A stretch of DNA of 64,000 nt from Thysanoteuthis rhombus. Lineage: Eukaryota > Mollusca > Cephalopoda > Oegopsida > Thysanoteuthidae. Shown piece after piece: positions 20,986-32,885 of this stretch. Within the stretch, counting starts at the first letter, position 1; every line of letters begins with the position of its first letter. The stretch covers positions 4,240,107 through 4,304,106 of the forward strand of contig OY735237.1 in the NCBI GenBank assembly GCA_963457665.1. Reading direction: 5' to 3'. The position numbers were made by a program, and so were the translations under genes. Under the pieces are notes generated by a model. It was not told where the DNA came from and searched no databases. It saw nothing but the letters and a program-made list of their open reading frames with translations.

Positions 20986-22225
20986 ATTTTGATTATATGA
21001 AGAAAATGACAACATAGGAGAATTAAATGTACGAATTAATATTGAGTTACCTCCCTTAGATTTAAAGCCACTTTAATTTTAACCGATCAGATTTCTCTTC
21101 ATGACTACCCGCTGCAGAATGTTAAAAATATTCCTCATTCGGAAAGAAGGAGTTCCCTGGTCCATACCGGAACTCTATCAATTCTCCCTTAGTTCACAGC
21201 CCACCCTTCCACAAAAAAGGTAATCGGAATTCATTGAGAACCGTGGGAGAAATTTTCCAGACAAACAGACAGACACTCAACTGCACCGACATACAGACAT
21301 ACAGCACTGACACAAGTGAAACCTTTTTCAAATTTCGTTGGTAAATAACATGAATCATAATCATAATTCTTCAGATCTGCTGTTAATTCGGACGAACCAA
21401 ATCTCAGCCCATCTTCTTCTTCGAATGTCTTGGGAGGTCTTAAGGGGCTTTATCAGCCTCCTTTTCTATTCTCCTCTCAACAGATCGTCATTTTTTTCAG
21501 TCTCATGAATGAAGAAAAAGAAAAACAAAAATGCCTCGCGGAATATTCGTGACAAAATAACCCTGTACGCATGCACTTTTGCAAACATAACTCGGAAGAA
21601 TTCTGGAAATAACCACAATGCTCAACACCAGTCGAGAACATCGGAGGATAAGTAGGTTAGTTGCCTCGTGTCTGCAATACTAGAGTGGGGGCTAACCCCC
21701 TTCGTTGGCAAATACAATTTCTGTGTCTTCTTATGGTACTGTACTCTCCTGTCTTGTGGCCTTGTGGCGACGTACATATTTTACTATAAAACCCCCTCTA
21801 GGTCCATTGAACTTGCCTGCCAAATTCAGTGGGGCGAATCAGACTTTTTGCATTGTATAGAGCTTGATGAAAATCAAGTAATTATTATTGGGGTAAGAGC
21901 GAACGCAGACACCAGATTTTTTCCGCTTGAGGGTAACTCACACGTGAATTTTGCAATTTGAAAATCCTCGCTTTGCCGGTGCGTGAACATCAGTAAAAAA
22001 AAAAATGATCTCGAATGCTGATTTTCTAGGCAGGTGTCCCTTCTGAGAAGATCGACCTTGTGCCATACTGTTGGGTTTGATAAGCATGAGCCACTGATAT
22101 ACATAGAGGAATTGTTTCCTTCTGAGTCAGCGAGGTTTCTGACGCAATATAAAAAGAATTGGTGTGGTTTTTGGTCGAAAAAGGTCAACAGGTGCATCAG
22201 TTAAAAGTACGAATTACCCACGCCA
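20986..22225. other. No gene recognised
   Basis: Includes 'acagacagacac' repeat wording near 21260. The frame at 21668-21961 shows no recognisable domain. Confidence 0.4.
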
Positions 22226-22230
22226 GCAGC

Positions 22231-22275
22231 TGATGACGTCACTATGACGTCATAGCGAAACAAGATGGCGGCGTT
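22231..22275. promoter_or_regulatory. Two CRE palindromes and a YY1-like motif
   Basis: TGACGTCA occurs at 22234-22241 and 22245-22252, exactly one helical turn apart. It is followed by AAGATGGCGGC at about 22263-22273, a consensus YY1 site that often lies at start sites. A (TC)n run follows at 22326-22348. It could be a host promoter or the 5' end of a retroelement. Confidence 0.4.
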
Positions 22276-22369
22276 TACTATGCTTAAATGCGCCGTTTTT
22301 CTAGCGTGCCCTTCCCTCCCCTCACTCTCTCTCTCTCTCTCTCTCTCTGTTTCCCCAGTAACGGGATTC

Positions 22370-22450
22370 GCAGACTTAGCTCAGTGGTTAGAATAGGGAC
22401 TGCCACGCCTGAGGGGTCTCTCCCGAATTGAACCCTATCATGTCTCTCTC
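22370..22450 (+). repeat. tRNA-derived SINE-like head
   Basis: 'gacttagctcagtggtta' resembles a Pol III A box and D arm, and 'gaattgaaccc' resembles a B box about 45 nt on. It does not fold into a clean tRNA, so it is read as a SINE remnant. Confidence 0.5.
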
Positions 22451-23635
22451 GGAGAAAGTTGTCTCTTGTTTTCTATAACACTTAAACTTAGAAAGTATTT
22501 GGAGAGTACACACCTCAACCAACAACCTTAAAATTGAGTGAAATCAAAATTTCAAACAACAAAAGGAGAAGATTGTAAAGGAACAAATATTGAGTTACTT
22601 CCTCTGAAATTTGAAATTCGGCTTTTTTAAATAATTGTTCGTTTTTAAACCTCTTTCCCTGTAGAAAAATGAGGGAAAAAATCTCTTTCAATCGAAAACA
22701 AATTGGTGGAACCATCCCCAAATTATCACTTCTTTCGTAGCCCATGTCTCATCATCTTACTGAATGTCACTGAAATTAACCGAGAACATTTAGAGATATC
22801 GTGTGAACTGACAGACAGAAGTACAGACGGGCAAACATAACTTAAAACATATCTTTTTCAACTTTGTTAGCAGGAGTTGATGATTCTTAAATTTTAAGAT
22901 ACAAAATTTGAGATGCGAAGTCCGAGACTCATCGAAATCTGCTTCTTCATATCAAGTACATGTAACTTTAACGGTTGAGGGATATGTTAAACAATATCGT
23001 TTCAATAAAAGGGGCCAAAATTAAAATGGAAATTAGATTAGTAAAAGATTAATTGTGATTAAAAACAAAAGTTTTGAGACTACAGCTACGGAATCAAGAA
23101 CAGATAATATGGCGTATGAAATTTATATTACTGTAGATTTGAACCTTATTTAATCAAAATGCTTCCGTGACCGGATCGGTTGACGCATCATCCAAATAAG
23201 GTGAACACCTGAAATATTGGATCAGAATTCCGATCTCATCGGAAGCTACTTGTTTATTCCGACTCCACACTATTGACTTCAATGATCGGAGACTTAATCG
23301 ACCTCAAACACAGCGATAAAACAACAGCAAGCCAGAAAAAACGAGAGAAAAATCGATAATGAAAATATTATATCGGAGAATTCAAATAATTTAAAACTAG
23401 AACTTTTATGATACATTTGTGATTATGTGATTAGCTAGGATTAAATATTTAATAAATATTTAAGGAGTAAAAAATAAGTTCAGATACCACAGTGGGGGCC
23501 AACAGATAAGACGAAAGAGTCACTCCCCTCGAATGATTTGCGTATCAATGGGAAATAACTTCTTTTCTTTAGCGCATTGGACTCTGCTATTGTAAGTGTA
23601 CCAAAAATGGACAAACACTTTCAGATTTGTAAAAA
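22451..23635. other. No gene recognised
   Basis: AT-rich. Contains one 'acagacagaagtacagacgg' repeat near 22810. Confidence 0.4.
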
Positions 23636-23639
23636 AAGG

Positions 23640-23790
23640 AATCTGTACTCTTTGGACACCTTGAGGGGGGGAAAAGGTTTTCGAGTACTTTTGACCCGTA
23701 AAGATGGAAAATGTTCATCGTATGACCTCTTCAAGAAGGGTGAAAAGTCTCCCTTCACTTTTGATCATCACTTGAAAATTAATTTGTGAT
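23640..23790. repeat. Minisatellite related to 58100-58390
   Basis: Repeats of 'acttttgacc...gaagggtgaaaag' wording, the same motif as the longer minisatellite at 58100. The overlapping 70-codon frame is not a gene. Confidence 0.5.
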
Positions 23791-24300
23791 TTTTTTCAAT
23801 TTAGCAATGGAAAAAAACAAAGAGAATATTGGAAATAATCAAAAAACCTTTTAATTAACTTAATTTTGTAGACTGTTATTAGAGTTTACTAGTATTTCTT
23901 TCATCTGGATTTTTTTCCTCCGATCAGAACTACGATAGTGGGTAAACAGCGTGGATCGAAAATAAATGATAATCTCCCGGCAACACACGAACTTGCATCC
24001 CGTTCACCTCGGGAAGAATAGTTTTTTCATACCAGCTACTATTCACCTTGCGCTACGAGAGCTCTACGGTTGGCAAAATCAAATTCAACAGTTGAAACTT
24101 AACCTTCATTCTCCTGATTACTCGATGCCATATTTTGCTATGTTCTTTTTTTTAATGATTATTACTATTTTACCTTCAATAACCGTATAAATGATAGCAA
24201 TATTAAATTGATTAGCGATGTAAAGCAAAAAGATGAAGGAAAAATCTAGTCAAAAATCAATAATGGTTGACAATGCTTCATCTAATGATAAAAAATTGAG

Positions 24301-24340
<40 letters not shown>

Positions 24341-24360
24341 GATTATTATTATTATTATTT
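24301..24360. repeat. (ATT)n tail of LINE copy B
   Basis: Poly(TAA) tail on the minus strand, next to the copy B UTR. Confidence 0.85.
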
Positions 24361-25250
24361 TGCAATCTCACACCAGTTTCCTGGTGGTAACTGCAGGAGG
24401 GTGAGTGACAGCAAGTCCCCAGCCCTCTTCTCCTCGTTCTCATAGGCCACTGTAATACTGCAGTTTACAGTTTCACACTAATTGCCTGCTGATCATCGCT
24501 GAAGGCTGAGTGACAATAAGTCTCCTCAGGTCTTCCGTCAATATCTCTTCTTTCCCTCGCCTATCATGCAAGTGCTGTGGTTATCATCTCCGCTAACATT
24601 CTCTTCTCTCTGTTAGGCCACTGCTAACTTTTAGTGTTGCAGTCCTTATATTCCTAGCACTTTCCTCGGTATCCGTGCAGTTCCTAACAGTGCTGTGATC
24701 TGTACAGTCTAAATCCTTCCTTTTATTCCGAGCTCCTCCAGTCTCGCCCTCAGTGTCTATGGGACAGTTCCCAATGCGCCTACTATTACTGGCACTACCC
24801 TGACTTTTATGTTCCACATCTCCTTCAGTTCTCTTGCTGGATCTTGGTATTTTTCCTGTTTTTCACTCTCCTTCCTCTTTACTCTATGGTCTGTAGGCAC
24901 TGCCACGTCTACTATTTGGCAGGTCTTCCTCTTCTTGTCTACGATTACCAAGTCCGGTCTTCTTGCCTGGATGAGGTGGTCGGTTTGGATGTCAAAGTTC
25001 CAGAGTAATTTGTGGTTTCTATTCTCCAGGGCCGCCTCTGGTTTGTGCTAGTACCACTTTTCCGTATGGTTAAATCCAATTTGTTTACTCAGTTCCCAGT
25101 GTATCATTGTTGCTACTCTATCGTGTCTGTGTATATACTCTTTCTGCGCTAGTTGAATACATTCACTAGTCATGTGATTTACGGTCTCATCTCTTTCACC
25201 GCGCAGACGGCACTCGCTGTTTGTCTGTGTTCTGTCAATTCGCACCAAAT
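24361..25250 (-). pseudogene. R4/Dong-like LINE copy B, 5'-truncated
   Basis: Contains the 3' UTR and the C-terminal zinc knuckle plus endonuclease region. It keeps RIDRTQTNSECR, TSECIQLAQKEY and KKRKTCQIVDVAVP, but has frameshifts and stops, and the second knuckle cysteine is replaced (CRLRGER against CRMCGER in copy A). It is older than copy A by eye. Confidence 0.85.
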
Positions 25251-25420
25251 GCATACCGATTATTCAGTCTATTAGCTGACTATCAGGTCTTAACAAAATG
25301 TTTCAGACAGAGAGTATTTTTCTTAAAATGTGAGCTGTCCCAAGGAACGCAGATGTTGGGAAAACATGCGTGCCCGTCTTAGTGTCTGACTACTCGATAT
25401 GATATGATAACCTTTTCAGG

Positions 25421-25430
25421 ATTATTATTA

Positions 25431-25491
<61 letters not shown>

Positions 25492-25494
25492 TGG
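25421..25494. repeat. (ATT)n tail of LINE copy C
   Basis: TAA tail on the minus strand. Confidence 0.85.
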
Positions 25495-25966
25495 AATCTC
25501 ACACCAGTTGCCTGGTGGTAACCGCTGGAGTTTGAGTGACAGCAAGTCTCCTCAAGTCTCCAGCCCTCCTCTCCTAGTACTCATAGGCCGCAGTAATTCT
25601 GCGATTTACAGTTTCACACCGGTTTCTCTTTTCAGGTTTCCTTTTCGTAACCACGTCCATGATTTCTCGTCTGCTACATCTTGTATCTCCTTTTAAACTC
25701 GCCATACCATTTTTTCTTTTCCAATCTTTCTTTTCTTGTTTGCTGTGCTGTTCCATTGTTTTCTACTTTATTGTTTGTTGCGGTATCTCTCGCACTCTTT
25801 ATGATTTCTTCGCTATTCGTTTGTACATACCTTTCTAGGACTGCTTTAGCTCTCTGGACACAGTCTTCTATGCAGATGAGCCCCCTGCCACCTTCTTTTC
25901 TCTTGACGTATAGTCTATCTGTGTCATCTCTAGGGTGTAATGCTTTATGCCTTGTTATAAGTTTCC

Positions 25967-25967
<1 letters not shown>
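25495..25967 (-). pseudogene. R4/Dong-like LINE copy C with internal deletion
   Basis: The 3' UTR (25495-25620) joins directly to sequence equivalent to 17905 onward in copy A, so about 780 bp including the whole zinc knuckle and endonuclease is missing. The rest encodes the part after the RT domain (VKREKKVAGGSS region). Its 5' end meets the (ATT)n of copy D. Confidence 0.85.
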
Positions 25968-26034
<67 letters not shown>

Positions 26035-26044
26035 CATTATTATT
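25968..26044. repeat. (ATT)n between LINE copies C and D
   Basis: Serves as the 3' tail of copy D and as the 5' flank of copy C on the minus strand. Confidence 0.85.
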
Positions 26045-26769
26045 TGGAATCTCACACCAGTTGCCTGGTGGTAACCGCTGGAGTTTGAGTGACAGCAAGT
26101 CTCCTCAAGTCTCCAGCCCTCCTCTCCTAGTACTCATAGGTCGCAGTAATTCTGCGATTTACAGTTTCACACCGGTTGCCCAGTGGTTATCGCTGAAGGC
26201 TGAGTGACAATAAGTCTCCTCAGGTCTTCAGCTAACGTCTCCTCTCTCTTTCGCATATCATGACAGAGCTACGATTCGTTGCAGTCCTTATATCTCTAGC
26301 ACCTTCCTCAGTATCCGTGCAGTTCCCAGCAGTGCTGTGGTCTGTACGGTCTCTATCCTCCCCCTAATCCCGATCTCCTCCAGTCTCACCCTCAGCGTTT
26401 TGGGGACAGTTCCTAGTGCTCCCACTATGACCGGTACTACCCTGGTTTTCATGTTCCACATTTTCTTTAATTCCCTTGCTAGGTCCTGGTATTTTTCCCT
26501 TTTTTCACCCTCCTTCTTTTTTACTCTATGGTCTGCAGGTACAGCAACGTGTACTATTTGGCAGGCCTTCCTTTTTTTGTTTACTATTACTAAGTCCGGC
26601 CTTCTTGCCTGGATGAGGTGGTCAGTTTGGATGTCAAAGTCCCAGAGTAGTTTGTGGTTGTCATTCTCCAAAACTGCCTCTGGCTTGTGCTGATACCACT
26701 TTTCCCCATGGTTGAATCCCATTTGTTTACTTAGTTCCCAGTGTATCATCGTTGCTACTCTATCGTGTC

Positions 26770-26770
<1 letters not shown>
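26045..26770 (-). pseudogene. R4/Dong-like LINE copy D, 5'-truncated
   Basis: A 153-codon minus frame (26288-26749) holds an almost intact endonuclease domain. It is very close to copy A, but the downstream acidic residue is lost: CQIVHVAVP replaces CQIVDVAVP. It is truncated just after IHWELSKQMGF upstream, where it meets the (ATT)n of copy E. Confidence 0.88.

Positions 26771-26814
<44 letters not shown>
26771..26814. repeat. (ATT)n between LINE copies D and E
   Basis: Tail of copy E on the minus strand, and the 5' flank of copy D. Confidence 0.85.
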
Positions 26815-26815
<1 letters not shown>

Positions 26816-27259
26816 TGCAATTTCACACCAGTTGCCTGGTGGTTACCGTTGGAGGGTGAGTGACAGCAAGTCTCCTCAAGTCTCCAGCCCTCCTCTCCTC
26901 GTTTTCATAGGCCACAAAAATACTGCAGTTTATAGTTTCTCACCGGTTACCTAATGGTCATTGCTGAAGACTGAGTGACGATAAGTCTCCTCAGGTCTTC
27001 AGTCAACATCTCTTCTCTCCCTCGCTTGTCATGCCAGTGCTGTGGTTCACATTTCCGCTTTCATTTCCCTTTGTCTGTTAGGCCACTGCTAACAACTCGT
27101 GTTGCAGTCTTTATATTTGTAGCACTTTCCTCAGTATCCGTGCAGTTCCCAGCAGTGCTGTGGTCTGTACAGTTCCAATCCTTCCCTTTATACCGATTTC
27201 CTCCACTCTCGCCCTCAGTGTCTTTGGGACAGTTCCTAGTGCGCCTACTATGACTGGCA

Positions 27260-27260
<1 letters not shown>
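26815..27260 (-). pseudogene. R4/Dong-like LINE copy E, severely 5'-truncated
   Basis: Holds the 3' UTR and only the last 45 or so codons (MPVIVGALGTVPKTL to RILRKVLQI). A poly-Asn frame running into it is a microsatellite artefact. Confidence 0.85.
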
Positions 27261-27296
<36 letters not shown>

Positions 27297-27337
27297 GTTG
27301 TTGTTGTTGTTGTTATTATTATTATTATCATTATTCA
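27261..27337. repeat. (ATT)n/(GTT)n at the 5' flank of LINE copy E
   Basis: TAA tract with a short (GTT)n interruption. It bounds the chain of copies C-D-E. Confidence 0.85.
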
Positions 27338-28780
27338 TTGTATCTTCTGCTCATTTTTTTTATTTCTGTGAATACTTCTGTTGCCGAAAAAAAACAGGTC
27401 CTAAAACCTCAAAGAAATTATTTCGTGCAAATTAGTTGAGTATTATCTATTTTCAAAAGTCATAATCAGATTATGCAATCTTTTCATATTATGAAACCCT
27501 AATTTCAATGTGTGAGGTTATGCAAATACTTCCATAAATCAGTGAAAAAAAATATTCCGCATCGAAGTGAATATCTAACAAAAAAACCAAAAATGTTGGT
27601 GTGCTCTGACGTGTGAGGTCTTATAAGCAGAGCTGGGTCGGCAAACTACGAACTGTAGGCCAAATCTGACCCGACGATTTCATTGAATTTGTAATGCTGC
27701 ATACAAAAATGATTTGTTTTCCTTATCTAATTTTATGCTTTTCTAAATTTAATGAACAATAACATCTAGAGTCGAAAAATAGAACACAAGTTTCAATTTT
27801 GAAGTAATCACAATCAAATCAATGTTTTTTTGGCTAAAAATGTTCAAATACTTCTCATTCCCACAAATCTATTTACATACGCAAAAGTTTATCGAAGTAT
27901 ACATTTCTGAATTGAAAAAAGATAAAATAAGATAATTCGCCGTCACAATCAAAAAATTGAATAACCAAAAAATCTATCACAGAATAGATGTGGTCAGAAT
28001 GAATTCTATTTATGACATCACCGACGTTTTCCACTGGAAAATATCTAAAATAGCGTTAAAAAATCTTCTTTTTCTTTTTCTTTTTTTTTCCACTGTTTTG
28101 GATGCTTTGTCTTACTAACACTGAGCACTTAGATATTGTTCATGGAAAGTGGTCGAGAAGAAGAAGCAGCAAGACTTTGATTATTTGTGGTGTGTATGTG
28201 GTGTGTATAAACATTTAACAATTTTCTGAGATCGTAAAACTATTTTTTTTTTTTGAATTGATGTTCGTGACTTTTAGAGTTTACACCAACTGATTTCCAG
28301 CTATCTATTCATTTATTAAATTATTGTTTCATTGCAATTTGATCCGATCGGTAGAGCAGTCATTCAATTAGTCTTTAAGGATGGGTAAACCCTCTTTCTG
28401 ATTAATAAAACAGTTTTTAAATACACGTATCTAAATTGAAATGCTCACATAAACTGCATTAAGAGATACTGGTTGGGAGTTCTTTTGGTGTAGCCTAATA
28501 CCAGACTACAGCCGTAGGCTGATGGTCAACAAGCTAGTCTAAAAAGACATTGTCAGTGATTTTTTCCAATTAGCTTACCTATCATGGCCTTGTGCCTGAC
28601 TCGGCAAAGCTCAGTATATATTGTTGATTGATAACGATTACTGTTGAGTTTCCCTTTCTGGAGACTTGATTGAAAAAGAATCAAATCAGGTACAAAAAAT
28701 CGTACATATATATATATATGGTTGAACCTTCTTTAAGTAAGGTAATTCGTTCATTATAAGCAAGAGCAATGCCCTTCTAA
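27338..28780. other. No gene recognised
   Basis: AT-rich sequence with no supported feature. Confidence 0.45.
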
Positions 28781-28784
28781 CTGT

Positions 28785-28960
28785 GGAATAGAGCACTATG
28801 GTGGAGGGGGTAAGTAAAGATATAGCTCAAGTTCAGCTTCACTGACTGTCTAGTCCTGCATAGGGCAAAGGTAAAATGCCAGCCACTGGGTCCGAAGCGA
28901 ATGTTTCGATCCTAGCTCAGGATACTGGATGGGATAACAGATAATCTATGGATGACTCAA
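28785..28960 (+). repeat. SINE family A, copy 1
   Basis: Shares 'gagcact-tggtgga', 'actgtctagtcctgcatagg', 'atgccagcc', 'gtttcgatcc' and 'ggatactggatgggataa' with 48640-48870 (-) and 50022-50232 (+). The internal A and B box-like blocks suggest a tRNA-derived SINE. Confidence 0.7.
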
Positions 28961-29116
28961 TTATTTAATTATTATAAGTGTATTGCCATTATTTAAATTA
29001 TCATTACTTTAATTAGCTACCGAGGATTTAGTGTGTCATTCATAAGTTAAATATATATATGAAAATATACTTAGTTACCTACAATACAGCAATATAGATT
29101 AAGCAAATAAACAACG

Positions 29117-29208
29117 CTAATGAGAAATATTTTGTTCATCCATAATTTTGTGATAAGCAATCTTTTTCATAAAAGGAATTCTGCTCTTTGTGCTATCGTC
29201 GTTGCCGT
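29117..29208 (-). CDS. Candidate in-phase terminal exon of the guanylate cyclase-like gene
   Basis: After a TTCTTATTTTGGAATTTTAG acceptor-like tract, 92 nt read in the phase required by the upstream exon (29625-29771, phase 1). They give DGNDDSTKSRIPFMKK... and end at TAG (29117-29119). No GT donor precedes the stop, so if real it is an alternative last exon giving a truncated ectodomain. I cannot recognise the peptide. Confidence 0.2.
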
Positions 29209-29624
29209 CTAAAATTCCAAAATAAGAATTACGATTACATATTCCTTTTTAAAAAGCAAAAAAATGTTTTATTGCAACCCTTAGTAGAAATTAAATGATC
29301 GTTAATATAAACTATTCCCTCGTCTTCATTTGTAAACAAAATAAGAGTGAAAATCAAGGGAGATAATCTTACGCTGTATTTTTCTGTTTTTTTTTTTTTC
29401 GTTCTCCTTTCTCATTGACGTATTGTGTCTAAAAGTCAGCAGTAAGCTTCTAGTGTCTCGTCCTTTCTATTATTTTTAAAGCATGATTCTTTAGCGTGAC
29501 ATAGCAAATAATGATGGTAGTGGTTACCTGTTTCACTTGTATAAATGGTTTGTTATTGATACAACTCAAAATGTTAATGATATTTTTGGATATAATTAAC
29601 TTGGCTCATTTAATAACCACTTAC

Positions 29625-29771
29625 CTGCAAGATACTTTGCCGGCATGGTAAAGTCATAGTAATTAAGGTAGACTCCGACAACAAAATATTCGCCTGTGTC
29701 CAGAAGACCTCGTTCGTAAAGGTTTGCCATTAAACCAACAAAATCATAGGACTGACCCAGCATCAGGTAAA
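29625..29771 (-). CDS. Receptor guanylate cyclase-like, ligand-binding domain exon 3 of 3 seen
   Basis: 147 nt between acceptor TTTATTTCAG and donor CAG|GTAAGT. The phase is 1 on both sides. It reads (I)YLMLGQSYDFVGLMANLY... to ...MPAKYLA(G). The initial codon completes an A from the exon at 34436-34556, giving ...FVDTR-IYLMLGQ..., which fits the ANF-receptor (type I periplasmic-binding) fold at its hydrophobic strand and following helix. A longer minus frame over it simply reads into both introns. In the family this extracellular domain sits ahead of one membrane helix, a kinase-homology domain and a cyclase domain. None of those was found in the window. Confidence 0.8.
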
Positions 29772-30134
29772 CTGAAATAAACAAAAGAATCGATAAGTAA
29801 AATGATATGTCGTGTATGCTGTCAAAAATATTAAGAAGATTCAATGACATTCAAAGAAACTCTCGGAGAAACAAACTCCTTGTTTTTTGTTCTTTAGGTG
29901 TTATATGCAACCTAAGTAAAGGAGATGAGTGGTTTTGTCCTCGGTGAACTATCATTCACTATAGGTGTCTGTCGTCGTTGTCAAAGTTGCTGTTGTTGTC
30001 CTTGTCTCCATTTCCTCAATTGAATAACGTCATTATTCCTTTGTATATTTCAATAAAATTTTGTATATAGACTTGTGGAGAGATTCTACCTTGAGGATGA
30101 TGAATCATGGCTGATCTGTTGGTTTACATTTTAT

Positions 30135-30860
30135 TCCTCATCATCATCAGTCTTTTAACATCCGTCGTGGGACATAGGCCTTCGCCAGGATTCGCTAGGA
30201 TTTGCCACAATTCTCTATCATGGCCGTCGCAGAGCCAGTATTCCCTGAATCTGTCTCATTCATCTCTCCATCTTGTGTTCTGTCGGCCTCAGTTTCGCAT
30301 GTGATCTCTGGGGATCCATATGGTGAGTCGTGATGTCTATCGGTTATCTTTCATTCTTGCAACATGGCCTGCCTATTGCCATTAGAGTTTTTTGATAGTT
30401 TCCATGATATTCTCGGACACCCGTTTTCTTCCTTATATACTGTGCTGTCTTGTGGTTTCTCCACGTAAGGTTGAGCATGATTCTCTCGTGTGAACGTTGC
30501 ATACTTCTCAATTTGCAGGCCTGTTTCTTCGTCAGTTTCCATGTTTCAGCTCCATAAGTGACTATTGGGAGAATGCATTGGTTGTATATTCCTCTTTTTA
30601 GGATTATTGGGATCATCTGGGTTTTGAAAGTTGAGCTTGCTCTGCCGAAGGCTTGCCATCCTAGGGTGATTCTTCGTTTGATTTCCTCCTTTTTTCAGGA
30701 TCTCACGGAGATTCGTTGTCCTCGGTAGATGTAGTGGTCTACCTTGCCAAGTTTTGCATCTTCTATCTTGACAGTTATGTTCTTATTCTTAACACATGAT
30801 TTTCGTTTAACTGAAGTTTATGCGTAGGCCGACTTTTTTGCTTTTTTTGTTCGGTCATCT
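30135..30860 (-). pseudogene. RTE-like LINE fragment in a guanylate cyclase intron
   Basis: Minus translation gives PIVTYGAETWKLTKKQ and RSMQRSHERIMLNLTWR, then decays. It ends at the (GAT)n tail seen as catcatcatc at 30139. The upstream part (30620-30860) carries older RT remnants. Confidence 0.78.
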
Positions 30861-31575
30861 CAGAGTTGATCTAGGTACATAAGTGGCATGTACACAAATC
30901 TATTTTCTGTTTGTTTGCGTTTCCATCTCATTGGTTAATGTACCTTTCCATTATTACGTAAAAACAGAGATTACATCATGGAAGATATCACATCTAATCA
31001 CATATTCTAACTGCTTGAGTTGACTTGAGACTTGGAGACAACTTAAAATTAGGATACAAGAATTATCAAAAAGCAATTACCAAATAAAATAGTTTTTATG
31101 GCTTTATGTTGAGCCATACATAAATAACCCCATCATTTTTACGGGTACATTCAGGTGACTCAAATAAATAACTAATTACCCCTGCTCTCTCTCTCTCTAT
31201 ATATATATATATCACTTTCTCTCAACCGTTTTCTGGCGGGAACCTTAATACTTTTAAGATTTTTCCAGTCTATTTCACCGTTAGTGCAAAGCAAAAACGC
31301 TTAAACAAAAACAACGGTATCAAACAGGACATTTTAAACGTTAACAGCAACGCTTCTATTACCATTTTCAATAACATGTGCAGTACAGATTGAGCGCCTC
31401 ATTTCCATGTTAAACATTACGGAACAATCCGTGCTGTACGGCCAAAACATTGTGTGAAAAAAGAAAAAGCGACAAGGAGTTCAATTGCCCCAAAAATTCT
31501 TTGATGGTCCCAAATAATTTGAAATGTCATCAGCTGACTGGGAACAGGAAAATAATTATTATCATTAGGCAGGTC

Positions 31576-32005
31576 TGGTTGGTCACTGAATAGAAACACT
31601 CACTTGATCAACCTTTTTGTTGGCATGCATTGTTGGGGATGATTACTGAAAAAAAAAAGTTGTGAAAAGGGGTAATCAATAGATATGTTACTTCTCTCGC
31701 TTTTTGTTGGACAGAGATCACTAGCAAGACTGAATTTTCAAGAAAAAAGGCTTGAATGCTGACTGACACAAACTACGAACCAATTGAGCTTTGCAAATCA
31801 AACTCTTCACTAAAAACCTATCATAGGGAGGGATTCCCAAAAGACAAAAAGAAGTTTTTTGTAGATATCATAAGGAGTAAATGTTGATATTTGTCAACTC
31901 TCTAATTCCATTTGGTGGCATATACGAGTGATACACTCATAGCCAGCAAGCCAGACCAACTTGAAAACTAAAGAAACCAATGTTGACAGTTTTGAGTGAC
32001 GTTTT
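31576..32005 (+). repeat. Dispersed repeat X, copy 2
   Basis: Near full-length copy from 'ggttggtcactgaatag' to 'caacttgaaaactaaagaaacc'. It lies in the large intron. Confidence 0.65.
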
Positions 32006-32289
32006 CTAACACAAAATCATGTTTGGGACTGTTCGAAGCACACCAATAATGATGGGTACAACTCTAACCTTCATCGTTCACTATTTTCCGTTCTTTATCA
32101 AAGACCAGACTGTGATTCTCAACCAGCGAATGATTGTCCCACCGGAAGAATTTTAGAGTTTCGGATAGGCAGGAACCACAAATTTGCAGATTCAAACTGT
32201 TGGAATATTGATCATTTCGCATTACTAAAATAGTTGAATTACTTTTCCTTTTAAAAATAATCAACCAAGTGTGTTAATATGGAAATAAT

Positions 32290-32660
32290 ATCCATAAATT
32301 CAACGAAACGTCCACCATTCGTGGTAGTAGAAGCAGGAAGGGGGAAGAGGAAGAAGAGCAGGTAGCTTTTCTCTGAGTCAACTGATTCTCATACTTGTAA
32401 AATATTGTTATATGGAAATATTATGCAAATATCATTTTCAATGAAAATCGTAAATGGCCATTTTTTGGTGTTTTGTGGTGTTTTGTTTTTTTCTTATGCA
32501 TTTTTTGCTTTTTTACGGCAAAAATTCTATCATGACATCATCAACAACTGGTTGAAAAACTGATCCTTGGCAATACTAAAACACAAACACTTCTTCTGAC
32601 ATAATAGCTACCGGTAAATAAAACATGGAACCTCTTCCTTCCTCTTTCTGTTGTTTAACC
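32290..32660 (+). repeat. Dispersed repeat Y, copy 1
   Basis: 'ttcaacgaaacgtccaccat' and the later 'aaaatggccattttttggtg' wording recur at 45250-45560 (+), 58920-58990 (+) and partly at 63560-63730 (-). Non-coding. Confidence 0.55.
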
Positions 32661-32885
32661 TAAATGGGACCGATCAAAAGATCGACAGACCGACCGAACG
32701 GACGAAAAGCACCTTACACAGATATTGGCAATACTACAAGACAAACACTTCTGATATAATGGCTGCCGGTAAATAAAACATGAAATCCCTTCCTTCCTCT
32801 TTCCGTTGTTTAACCTAAATGGAACTAACAGAAAGATCGACGGACCGACTGAAAAGCGCCTGATACAGATGTATGAATGTGTCAG
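32571..32885. repeat. Direct tandem duplication, 158-bp period
   Basis: 'caatacta...caaacacttct...taaataaaacatg...ttgtttaacctaaatgg' occurs twice, at 32571 and 32729. Confidence 0.75.
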
